Source: Pycnopodia helianthoides
Lineage: Eukaryota; Echinodermata; Asteroidea; Forcipulatida; Asteriidae
Reading direction: 5' to 3'
NCBI GenBank assembly: GCA_032158295.1
Contig: CM063243.1
Coordinates: forward strand, 6,394,948-6,458,947
Length of the DNA stretch: 64,000 nucleotides
Shown here piece after piece: positions 34,088 to 44,717 of the stretch (its first letter is position 1; each line of letters opens with the position of its first letter). Below the pieces are notes generated by a model. That model worked only from the letters and a program-made list of their open reading frames with translations, did no database searches and had not been told where the DNA came from. A program made the position numbers and the translations under genes.

Positions 34088-34530
34088 CCCTTCAGTACTG
34101 TCTGTTCATTCAATACCACCCACTATGGTTTTGAATGATAAACGATGCCAGCCTGTAATATGATATCATGTGATGAATGCATGTTATAGTCAACCCTCCT
34201 TCTGTCTGACCATTCAATACCAATACTGTGGTTTTGAATAATAAATGATGCAAGCCTGCAATATTTGTGATGAATGCATACAGTCAACCCTCCTACAGTC
34301 TGCCCATTCAATATCACCCAAATAGTTTAAAATGATAAATAAACTATGCTAGCCTGCAATATTATGATATCATCTACACATCACACAGTCAACCTTCCTA
34401 CTGTCCGACCAATCAATATCATCCAATGTGGTTTTGAATGATAGATGCACTATCCCAGCCTGCAATTATCATATGGCGAATGCATCTACACAGTACACCC
34501 GTGTACACGAATAGTGCACAGTTGTGCCAA
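34088..34530 (+). repeat. ~100-bp tandem array, 4 units
   Basis: Units contain CATTCAATACCA, TGGTTTTGAATGATAAA, CCAGCCTGCAATAT, GATGAATGCAT and AGTCAACCCTCCTACTGTCT. The TGGTTTTGAAT landmark occurs at 34126, 34229, about 34324 and 34429 (spacing 95-105 bp). The unit is the end of a repeat dispersed at 6505-6745, 7955-8095 and 54540-54700. Confidence 0.8.
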
Positions 34531-35431
34531 CCCGTGCAGTTGAATGAATGGTTTTGAATGTTCAATTCAGAGGCAAATGTCATGGAGAGATGACGGGTTA
34601 GCTCTCAAAAAACACAACATAAAATCAACATCTGAACATTTTAAAACCCACCGAATTATTTTAAAAAGTTTTTCAGTTTTTAAAATAATAATTATATTTA
34701 CTGGAAAACAAAGATTGTCTCGTCAGGGATTTTGTGCATGTTGGCGATGTGCCTGTGTCCAAGTGAATGACTAGAGCTATTGTTGCATTGTTGCATTACT
34801 GACAATGTCAGATAATTTTTTTTTTAACCAAACAAACAATGATTTAGATATTCTAAATATTCCACAATGACAAATTTCTTTTCAAAAGTCTTTCAAAAAG
34901 TAGTAACATAGCAGGCAATGAGTAAACATTCCCTGTAAGTGTATGGTAAACAAAAGCGAGCTGTGCGTAATTGAGATCCATGTGGACCTTTTTATTTATT
35001 TTTTCAGGAAGAGAAGTTCAGGCATAGGCCAGGCTGGCTTGGCATTTAGAAAACTTGGCAATAACCTTTGGAATCTATAGAGGCAGAGAGACAAGTCCCA
35101 GGCACTATTGATGTTGTGCATTGATGCTCTGCATTAGGAGACAGAATTGAAGCTGACTGGAGCATGGATACAAGGTGAGAAATGTAGACAACCTATTATT
35201 TTATTAATTATAGTGGGCAGACTTCCTGAGTGACAATTCCATAAGGGAATAGTACTAAGCGGCCCCTCATGTGTTTATAATTTAATTGTTTTTTGTAAGC
35301 ATCAAATTATTGTTGATGAGCTGCTTTAAATGTCTAAGCTTCATGTTTGTCAGTGGCATATCCAGGGGAGGGGGACGGGAGGGGATGGGACATGGAGCAA
35401 CTTTTGTATTGTTAACAATTATAGAAACAAC

Positions 35432-35759
35432 TTAAAGGAACATTACAGAATTGGTAAGAAAAAAAATACTTTTTGATCACAGATTTACATAAAACTTACA
35501 CGGTCTAATGATGATGATAGTAGAAAACATCCCTTGAAATATTTCTGTCTGAAATGCCATATTTGATGAGAAATGAGTAAACTAATTTTCCGATTGGAGT
35601 TTATCGCTCAGTGAGCGTTTTATTCATTTGTTGAATCTATATGATTTCATGCAAATGTCTAATTGGTTTGTCAGTTTATGTATATGGTGGATTACATAAA
35701 GTGCTTACACTGCCAGCAACTGTTTTGTTAGCAAAACCAATTCTGTAATGTTCCTTTAA
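35432..35759 (-). mobile_element. TTAA MITE family A, copy 2 (inverted, internally deleted)
   Basis: Starts TTAAAGGAACATTACAGAAT and ends ATTCTGTAATGTTCCTTTAA, in the orientation opposite to the other copies. 328 bp versus about 390: the region between the CATGCAAATGT and TTTGTCAGTTTATG segments is missing. Confidence 0.85.
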
Positions 35760-36592
35760 ATGTAAATTATACTGTAATGATTAATTGTCTTGTAGTTGGT
35801 GTACAATAATGATAACAAAAGAAGCTTAATTGCATCAATGTACACCAATGCTGCATGAAAATGATTAGTCTAGTAAATGGTCCATTTACTTTATTCCTTA
35901 TAACCAGTGTTGTATGACTCGAGTCCAGGACTCGGACTCGAGTCCGTCTCGAGTCACAATTTCGGTGACTCGGACTTGACTCGAGTCACGTCTGCAAAAG
36001 CCTCGGACTCGGACTTGTCCCGAGGACTCGTGACTTGCGAGTCACGTATTTTCACAAACAATACCTTTTTTAAATATTAAAAACAATTCCGATGATCCGA
36101 GTGCACATGAAGGAATATTAACGTCTAGCACAATAAATAAGTACACTGTTGTATGATGTTGCAAGTAATAGTGTTCGTGATTAGTGTGTAGTAAAGGGCC
36201 ATGTACGTACAGCGCGTGTATGTTCGATTCGTATGTTCAATACGCATAATAACACTGAGATGCACGACACCAATATCAATGCTGGTATTCTGTCAACGTT
36301 AACACCATAGCCACTGCTTGTGCTTGATGCATATTACCACGGAAATGGCATGTCTGGTACCTGAAAACACAGTCTGCATATTGCACTGTGATGGCTGTGT
36401 TGTTTGCACCAGTTTCCACACACGGTCGACACAAACGCACGCACACCCACACATGTACACACGATGTCAAGTTTAGTCATAAACATTTTTTTTTATTCAG
36501 GGTAGGTAGCCAACAAGTTCTGCCGTTCCGCCCTGTATTGCTTCATTGGTTACACCAACTTTAGCAAAAATGTTGAAACCTCAAAATCGAGT

Positions 36593-36670
36593 GCGGTGTG
36601 CAAATTTTGCAAGCGCAAAATTTAAGAAAGGACCGGCACAACTTCAAATTTTATGAATTTAAGGATTTAA
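36593..36670 (+). pseudogene. Remnant of hAT transposase BED zinc finger
   Basis: The frame reads SSAVCKFCKRKI, stop, ERTGTTSNFMN. The CxxC followed by TGTTSNFMNH-like spacing is typical of BED fingers in hAT transposases. One in-frame stop and loss of the His pair make it non-functional. Confidence 0.65.
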
Positions 36671-36855
36671 AATGATTTTTTTCTCTTCAAAATAACCAAT
36701 AGGCCTGCTGATTTATTTATTTCAGAAAGGTTGGTAGCCAACAAGTTTTATGGTTTAGAGAAAGTTTCTTTTAACCATAAACTTGTTGGCTACCAACCTT
36801 TCTGAAATAAATAAATCAGTATATAATTGGTTATTTTGAAGAGAAAAAAATCATT
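36671..36855. repeat. Long hairpin inside the hAT element
   Basis: Arms of about 83 bp (36671-36755 and 36773-36855) around a 17-nt loop; inner arm GTTGGTAGCCAACAAGTTTT. A third, direct copy of GGTAGCCAACAAGTT lies near 36506 in the same element, so the hairpin probably arose by inverted duplication of local sequence. Confidence 0.85.
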
Positions 36856-37249
36856 ATCAAAATCAAAATCAAATTGTAACTGCAGGTACAGAACTTTGTT
36901 CAAATTAAATGTGTAAATCATATCCAATTCTTATTTTACGACATTTGGTGTGCAATTAATATTTAAACAAGTGACTCGAGACTCGGACTCGGACTCGGAC
37001 CAAGTGACTCATGACTCGGACTCGGACCAAATGACTCGGGACTCGGACTTGGACTCGGACCAAGTGACTCGTGACTCGGACTCGGACTCGCCTACAACAC
37101 TGCTTATAACACAGAGAAAGAACATTATTCTATTATGCTTAAACCATCTCAGCTCTAAGGTGTATGCAGCAGCAAGAACTAGCTCTGCACTTACAGGTAC
37201 CTGTTTACTCCTAGGTGAAGAGAATCAACTAAGTATCTTGCTTAAAAAC

Positions 37250-37375
37250 ACAAGTGTCATTCAAACCCGCATCCCCATGACACCCTCTAGTTCAATTAAA
37301 TTAGTCCAATTATAACTTGGAACAGGCACTGCCTTTAATGCACAGTATTCTGTTCTAACTTTTTCCCCACCCCTT
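37250..37375 (+). repeat. Direct repeat, left copy
   Basis: ACAAGTGTCATTCAAACCCG through TTCCCCACCCCTT. Matches 37771-37895 with few differences; MITE family A copy 3 lies between them. Confidence 0.9.
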
Positions 37376-37766
37376 AAAGGAACATTACAGAATAGGTTTT
37401 TGCTAACAAAACAGTTGCTGGCAGTGTAAGCACTTTATGTAATCTACCATATACATAAACTGACAAACCTGTAGAAGTTTGAGATCGATCGGCCATCTGG
37501 GTCACGAGAAAATAGTGAAAAACCGATTACACATTTGCATGAAATCATATAGATTCAACAAATGAATAAAACGCTCACTGAGCAATAAACTCCAATCGGA
37601 AAATTAGTTCATTCATTTCTCATCAAATATGGCGTTTCAGACAGAAATATTTCAAGGGATGTTTTCTACTATCATCATCATTAGACCGTGTAAGTTTTAT
37701 GTAAATCTGTGATCAAAAAGTATATTTTACGAGTTTTTTTCTTACCAATTCATAATGTTCCTTTAA
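37374..37766 (+). mobile_element. TTAA MITE family A, copy 3
   Basis: Ends TTAAAGGAACATTACAGAAT and CATAATGTTCC followed by TTAA; 393 bp; same internal palindrome and order as copies 1, 4 and 5. Flanked by 126-bp direct repeats. Confidence 0.9.
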
Positions 37767-37770
37767 ATAT

Positions 37771-37895
37771 ACAAGTGTCATTCAAACCCACACCCCCATG
37801 ACACCCTCTAGTTCAATTAAATTAGTCCAATTATAACTTGGAACTGGCACTGCCTTTAATGCACAATATTCTGTTCCAACTTTCCCCCACCCCTT
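37771..37895 (+). repeat. Direct repeat, right copy
   Basis: Second copy of 37250-37375, offset 521 bp; differs at a few positions (for example CCCACACCCCC versus CCCGCATCCCC). Confidence 0.9.
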
Positions 37896-38964
37896 GTTAA
37901 AGTAGTGAGGGAAGTTATACTTGTTTTTCCTCCCTGGATCAAAATCCTACTGATGTACATGTACATTTATGTGTGCCTTGGCAACCATATTTCTGTTGAG
38001 AAATAGAAAGTGAAGGAAACTGTTTTTAGTATGGTAGTAATCTACAGCTATCTAGGAACCTATTATGAAACAAAGAAGACGATCAACCATCAAATTGTTT
38101 TGTGTCCTTTGTTAAGTTGGTTACTTGCTAATTGTATTTTATCTACATGTGTTGCCAATAAAAACAATGGTGAATGTATGTAATTTTTTTACATTGTCAT
38201 TATTTTGCAAATGGCATGTTAAAAGATGCAAATTTACTTGAATAGTTAATATAAGTTGGTTTTGTTGGCTCTGTTTCTGGAGAGACTATTAGGCTATATT
38301 TTGCTTTTGTTTTGTTCTTGGTCAAATGTTTCAGTCAAATGGAATTCACTTTCAATGCTGGCCTTTTTTAAAACAAGATATAGGTCAGATATTAAAAAAG
38401 AAAGCACACCATAAAAAATAATAGAAATACCACCTAAAATCAGGATCCAAATGAATAGTTAACTAATAATCAAACATTCAAGGACAAGTAATCAACTGCA
38501 AAGTTGCGATAAATAAAATGAATAAATAAATAAAAATAATTAAAGCATAAGAAAGTAAGCACACCAATTATAAAAATAAATAAATAAAATGTACACTTGG
38601 ACCGGCCGGTGGTAACATGTTGATTGATTTTCATTCTATTGCTAATTTGTAAAGAAATCATTACAGCTCTACTACGTGTATAAATTGGGTCCTGACCTTT
38701 GCAAGAAGGCATAAATGCAATCTTGTAACCAAATCTGGCACTGCATTCAAACCTCAAGTCAGATGAGGTAAAAGGAGATGACTGGTGTAGATTGTAAATA
38801 GAAAGATATCTCATGTACACAAGTAAGGTCTGCAGACTTATCCTTTTTTTTAAGTGAAAACTGACAATAAATTAAAATACAGGTTCAAGATTAATAATTT
38901 AGAAGCTGATTTTTTTCAAAAAAAGAAAAGAATGACAGATACAGTAGGCGTAATGTCTGTTTTC
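37896..38964. other. No gene seen
   Basis: AT-rich; several AAATAAATAA-type low-complexity stretches at 38515-38590. No coding sequence recognised. Confidence 0.5.
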
Positions 38965-39110
38965 ATTTGGGGTTGAGCAAAGAAAACGTGACTAGTCCCG
39001 CTCTAGTCATGTTTTCTTCAAATCCCGCTCTAGTCACGTGTTCTTTGTTCAACCCCAAATAATTTAAAATTAACCCAGTCAGTTTCCCTTGTGGTTTATT
39101 ACTTGATATA
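38965..39110 (+). repeat. SINE tail fragments
   Basis: TTGGGGTTGAGCAAAGAAAA, two copies of CCCGCTCTAGTCA, then TTTGTTCAACCCC and CAGTTTCCCTTGTGGTTTAT, the last shared with 47393-47700. A decayed or partially duplicated SINE end. Confidence 0.6.
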
Positions 39111-40869
39111 TTCGTTTTTCAAACACCTTTAAAAAAAACAATTTCTCGGGCAGTTTGAATGATGAGTAACAAGTTTAGTTTAGATTGACTTTGGAGTAAA
39201 CAAAGCCTGCCATTTATCCTAATATCATATTCAAAGTAAGCAACAATTTGTTGTGAGACCTGTTGGTGAGAAATGGTTCAGACTAGTGAAACTCAAGCAA
39301 ATGTATCTACTGGGTATTGAAAGAAACAGTTCTGAGTCAACCCTGACCAGTTGTGTTGTCTCTAAACAATCCTATCTGATTTACCAGACTTTGAACAAAC
39401 AGCAATGAACTGCAAGTCGGAAAAGAACGTCAACGGACCCACACAAACAACCTACCCATAGTAATACCGGAAACTGTACAGACTATGTTGATGCTATGTA
39501 ATTGATCTAATGTATTATGACATTTTTGCTGAAGGTATGTTTGAACAATACATCTCATTTCTACCCTTCGACGATAAATTTATCAATCCTCTGTCTGTTT
39601 TCCTTTCATTAGGTCTTGAATACAAATGTAATCTGCTAAAATAATACACAGGTATGAAGGTGCAATAAACTTGCCAAACAACATTTTAGAGTATGAAACA
39701 AACTAGAAATTCTGAAACAAACTAGAAATTCTGATGATCGACTTAAAAGGCTTAGTTCTAGTCTTGCCTTTATTTTCTGTTTTTTTTATATATAGGAGAT
39801 CTCTTTTTATTGCTAAATTAGAATGTGTAATTATTTAGTTGATACCAGTTCCAATCCTACAGAGAATTATTTTCAGCTCAAGTACTGACCAAGATGAGAC
39901 AATAGCATTTTAAGACCCCCAGTTACCATTGCTTGTTTTACCTTTAAATCAGTCATATATGGCACAGTATTTGCAATGTTTTTCAGGTGACTCACTAATG
40001 TTAACTATATTTAGTTGTTATATCAATACTAATGACAAATGTCTAGATTTGAACCCACTGCTGCAGTTGCCTGTTTAGCCTTTAATGTCTATCTGGAAAT
40101 GTGTGGACTTGTACATTGCCAAGCCGGAATTTAACAATGTAAAACATGGGAGGTAAGAATATTAGAATAAACACATTTTCATCAAACTACTAAACAGCGA
40201 AAACTAGCTGGGAATCAGTTGGGAATCAGTTAGGACAAATGTGTTACCATGGGGTATGGTATTAATTTTGGATGATGATCTTAGCCCAATTTCATGAAAC
40301 TGTTATTTAAGTAAACAAGTTTAATGAGATTGAGCACCAGTCAAAACGGCATCTTATGTACATTGCACAGGAATGTGACTGGTACTCTACTTATTTAAGC
40401 TTGGCAACTAAGTTTTGTAAGCAAAATGTATATATTAGCAAATTTATGTACTTATTAGCTTCATGAACCAGGGACTGTGCCTCGTTTCCTGAAATGGTAA
40501 GTAGACAAATTACTATAAACAAATTTGTTTACAAAGCAGCAATTACCAGGGAACCAAAATACAGTCAATGAAATTTCAGTTAGCAACCTTGATTAGGATG
40601 AGTGTTTTTTTTCTAATAAGGTTTGATGGTAAGATTCAAAGCTTTGCCTGTTGTTGACATACAGTAAGAAACTATAAGTAGAGACTATCTCCACCACATA
40701 CTTCTCAGAACTAACCGTTCTTCCCCAAACAGATTTTATTCAATTTTTACCCGTAAACCTACCAAGTTCTTTTGTTTTGAAGCAAAACAGAGTTGAATTA
40801 TGATATTGGGCTTGAATCATAATTATTATAACCCTTAACCTAGGACTTTAAAACCCTAAAAGACTGAGC
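39111..40869. other. No gene seen; one decayed MITE
   Basis: AT-rich. 40288-40480 resembles the CCCAATTTCATGAAACTGTT...AGCTTCATGAACCAGGG type of element whose ends also occur near 43505, 53949 and 61010. Nothing coding recognised. Confidence 0.4.
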
Positions 40870-41240
40870 GTTTGCTTACACATAGCCCAAATCCTTCTAT
40901 ATCCTTCAGAAGTAGAGAGTTAAAAGCTCAAAGGGCCCAAATCCTTCTAAATCATCCTGGTTTTCCTCAATATGAGTAATGACCTAAATCCTTCTAAATC
41001 CTCCTGTGACAGGCTTCATCATTACATTCCCATCCCCCAACAGCCCATATTTTTCAGAATCACATTTTGGCCAAGCTGCATTCAGCCCAAATCCGTCTAT
41101 TTCCTTCTGTGTCAAAAATAATAAGAAAACCCAATTTCTTCTAAATCGTTTCACAGTAGAAACCCATAATGGCCCAAATCCTCGGGAATCCCCTGTTACT
41201 GCAATGCCCTGACAGCCAAAGTCCTCCTAAATACTTCACT
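40870..41240 (+). repeat. Degenerate array of CCCAAATCCTTCTAAATCCT units
   Basis: CCAAATCCTTCTATATCCTT, CCCAAATCCTTCTAAATCAT, CTAAATCCTTCTAAATCCTC, CCAAATCCGTCTATTTCCTT, CAATTTCTTCTAAATCG, CCCAAATCCTCGGGAATCCC and AAAGTCCTCCTAAATACTTC occur in the same sense within 370 bp, at roughly 50-70 bp intervals. Confidence 0.65.
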
Positions 41241-43499
41241 TTGGCAAAGAGGATATTGATGGAGGTTTTTTTAAATTTTATTTATATGAAATTTAAGCTT
41301 GAAATATTTGGTTCAGATCAATAAATGCATGCACAGGTTGCTCTTCCTAACTAAAAGACCTTGGTTTTTACTGCCAGTGTGTGTGTGTGTTACCTTGTAT
41401 TAATCATAATAATGTCTTGAATTCTAAAAAATTTGACATGCAGAAAGTGACCAGGGTATTTTTTTACATGAAAAGGACCCCCCCCCCCCCCACCCCGAGA
41501 CAAGTTAGAGGATAATTTATTTTCCCCCGAACTATCTCCGTTCAGGGCCTATTAATACAAATATCAAATTGAGGCTTTACACTTATCTGATTGGCTTTCA
41601 CAGGAATACATTTTCAATCCCATCCAAGTTTTCAACAAAACCAACCATCCAACCAACCTGAGAGAATCTGATCAAATTTCACATTTTGTCAGGAATTTGT
41701 GCATGTTTATAAACATGCTTATTTCAAGGGCCTTCAAATGCCACACTATTTTGTCAACTTTATTATCACTTCAATCGGAAACATTACTCTGGAGGATTGG
41801 TACAAGTTTGGACTTATAATATTAAATTTATAACATCCTGTACTTTGTAAGTAATTTTTGTTGGCTATATGAGGAAGCTCCACAATCATCATGTTTGCTA
41901 GATAGATATGGCTTGACTATCTTTACAGTCAATTCATCAAAGTTGTACCATTACCCATGGAACAAGTTATGTATTCCAGGAATGTGGGTCAACTCATGTG
42001 AACGAATGCCACAAGAAAACCAATGAAAATAAGCCATCAGCAAACTGACACACGCCAGGCAGCACGTAACACTGAGGATTTGTTATACCTAGAATTCTCA
42101 CCAACCAATCATATCTGGAAGTTTAAAAATAGACTTGAATTATTCATCTAGGAGCATGATGTCTTGGTGAGAATGCAGAAAGCTTTAGAGATTGCTTGGA
42201 GAGGAAGCGTCTGTGTATAGATTGGATTTTATAACCCTTGGAAGTTATCGGATATCATATGAAATAAAGTCTGCACCTGATTTGATGCACACTGTTCTCT
42301 CAAAGAATTTGTTTTGTCGGTTAATATCCGTGGATTTATCAAGTATCTGCATCGGAGCATCCATCAAAGCAATACAGACATTAGTCTGATGGAATGGTAG
42401 AAGTTGAGGTTATGTCTTCTTGGAACTTCTTGGTAAGCAGACAACTATGTTAGAGGAATGAATGGATTGGGTCAAAATTGCAACTTTCAACTTGCAGATA
42501 GGTAGAACTTGAAAAATGTCTGACTGTCACAAAAGGCTCTAGAAACTGTCCATTTAGACCTGGATAATATCAAAGTTGAAAAAATAGTGTACCATTTGAT
42601 GACCTGAATTATTTTTTTAATATTTTATAATATGACTTTTAAAATTATCTGAAGTCCAGTAGAAGTGGCTTATTTGGTGGTTATTTTGTATTATGTGATT
42701 TGAGGCATTGCATGGTGGTCGGTGGGGTATTGATTTAATTTGAATGGTTACAATCCCTGTCTTTACACTGAGGCATGAAACATTGAGATGGATCTTAATT
42801 GATTTCATTTTGTTTGTACAAATTCCAGTGTGGTGACATATTACATTATGAGGATATTTATTCTATGTGTGTACATGAAAATTTTGTCGATCTTATTAAC
42901 AATTTTAGCGTAAGTCATGCCTACTTCACACAAGCTGGCACCAATGAGTACTATGAGCTTTCTTTTATTTGAGGATTTATGCATATGGGAAAAATAGTTA
43001 CCAGTTTCTGTCATAAGAAGTGCCTTTCAAATATGAAAATTACACACAGATGAACATTTATGCCAGTTTTGGAGCCGAAGTAGTGAAACCCTTGTACATG
43101 CATGCACTGTTACACAATGACTTAAAATGACTTAAAACAGGGCCTAACTTCATACAGTTGTTAAGCAGAAGATATGCAGGGAACCATTTCCAAACAATAT
43201 ACTTTACATGGTAGTTTGGCTGGGCATCTGCTTCTGCAGATCAAGAGTTTTTTATGCTTAGCAAATTAATGTGCCTCGGTGAAAGTTAACATCAAGTACA
43301 TTTTTAAGCTTTCAGATTAGAGTATAAAACTTAATTTACTGATAAAAATTAATTATATACTGAGTATTTAATAAATATGTGTGTTTGAATTGATGTAATA
43401 GTTGCATCAAGATACAAGATAAATAGCCTTACATCAATATGTGACTGCATAGTCAGTGCTTTTTGCGTCTTGCAGGAAAAAATCCATAGGATTGAACTG
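41241..43499. other. No gene seen; C run
   Basis: AT-rich apart from a run of 14 C at 41478-41491. A GT microsatellite (GTGTGTGTGTGT) is near 41380. No coding sequence recognised. Confidence 0.5.
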
Positions 43500-43504
43500 G
43501 GCTC

Positions 43505-43705
43505 TGGGCCCAGTTTCATAGAGCTGCTTTTATAAACAGAAAATATTGCTTAACAAATTTCTGCTATGCAAAAATTTGCGGGATACCAGTCGCAATTGGT
43601 GCACCCGACATGCTGTTTTGACTGGTGGTAGCCTAAATCTGGTAAGCATAATTGTTTTGTGCTAAGCTACTTTTTGTGCTTTCACAGCTCTATGAAATAT
43701 GGCCT
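43505..43705. mobile_element. MITE with TTTCATAGAGCTG ends
   Basis: GGGCCCAGTTTCATAGAGCT at the left and CAGCTCTATGAAATATGGCC at the right are inverted repeats about 200 bp apart, with AAGCA/TGCTTA-like motifs inside. Target duplication not clear. A related element is at 53949-54231. Confidence 0.65.
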
Positions 43706-43790
43706 TGGTCACTAGGCAAGGTCAGTGGCTGTAGAATGCACAGGTCATGGGTTTTAATCCCATCTGAGTTGCTGGACTCCACTGAGTACA
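43706..43790 (+). repeat. tRNA-like SINE fragment
   Basis: TTGGTCACTAGGCAAGGTCA and CATGGGTTTTAATCCCATCT give a T-arm-like hairpin (ATGGG/CCCAT). Functional tRNA is unlikely. Confidence 0.4.
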
Positions 43791-44499
43791 GTGTTTATCA
43801 GATAACTGGTATATATGTAAGAAATGAACCAAAATAAAGTATGTGCTGTATGTTGCTGGACATTTTTGTCCAGCGGGGTGTTATTATAAGGCCGCAGGGA
43901 GCAGTGGTCCAACAAATACTGTCTACATGGTCCATCAGACTCAACCTGTGAAGTCAATTAGGGTTACAAATGCTGCCATCTAGAAGCTTGATGTAGTGAA
44001 GATTACACAACAGGATTGTGGGGTAGTACCAATTTGGAAAGGTCATGCAGACTGTTTCGGACAGTGGTTTGGCTTATGTCCTACAAACCAAATTAGTGTT
44101 TAGTCCAGTTGAGGATCACAATTAGCACAAAAAGGACCACAAGAAGTGGTAAGCCACTTAAGCCACTTTACTAACTTGCAAATAAAAATGAATAGTTCAT
44201 TCAACCTATTAATTTTATGCAAGTATGCAGATTATGTGAACCAATCACTTGAGGCAACCTTTAAGTATCTTAAAGAAATGCAATTTATTTTACATTCTCA
44301 CTGGTCAACTCTTATGCAAAGTACTTGGTAGATAAAGTTAAAGAAACAACAAGGCTGTTTCTAAGAGTTAGTAAAGGCGCTCATGGCTTTGCCACCCCAT
44401 ATTTGTAGTTTAAAGATATTTGGCAAGATGGTTTATCAATGTATTGTACATTCTTTTGTGTGATAGGTTACATAAATCTAAGTTAATGGATTGACAAAT

Positions 44500-44717
44500 A
44501 GCAGTGACTTGGTTCCACATCCTCATTGGTCTGATCAAATTCCACTCCCAAGGTTTCTAACCTTAGTGGAAGCCTGGATGGTTTCAGCTCCTACTTGGAG
44601 TGAGACATGGGATAAAGAATTGAGAAATCTGGTATTAGCACAGACAGAGAACTCAGTTTTGGATTCGTTCAGTTGAAGCATGTTACTTAACATCCAGTGC
44701 TTAACAATCCAGTCCAT
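44500..44717 (-). mobile_element. LINE reverse-transcriptase fragment
   Basis: Minus-strand frame with MLSNMLQLNESKTEFSVCA and VQVGAETIQASTKVRNLG-type sequence (SLQVGAETIQASTKVRNLGS), matching the region after the catalytic YADD in CR1/L2-like reverse transcriptases. Only this short piece remains, and it differs from the LINE at 31-33 kb. Confidence 0.75.

Larger units (their letters stand above)
35897..37110. mobile_element. hAT-type DNA transposon, non-autonomous
   Basis: Element 35905-37102 (1198 bp) with ends CAGTGTTGTA...TACAACACTG, flanked by 8-bp duplications CTTATAAC (35897-35904 and 37103-37110), the hAT hallmark. Subterminal ACTCGGACTCG-type repeats fill both ends. The interior keeps a decayed BED zinc-finger (36593-36670) and a long hairpin (36671-36855). 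Confidence 0.9.

Noticed and set aside
44535..44717. Small independent gene
   Set aside because: The sequence is a reverse-transcriptase fragment of a LINE, with no start or stop appropriate to a gene.
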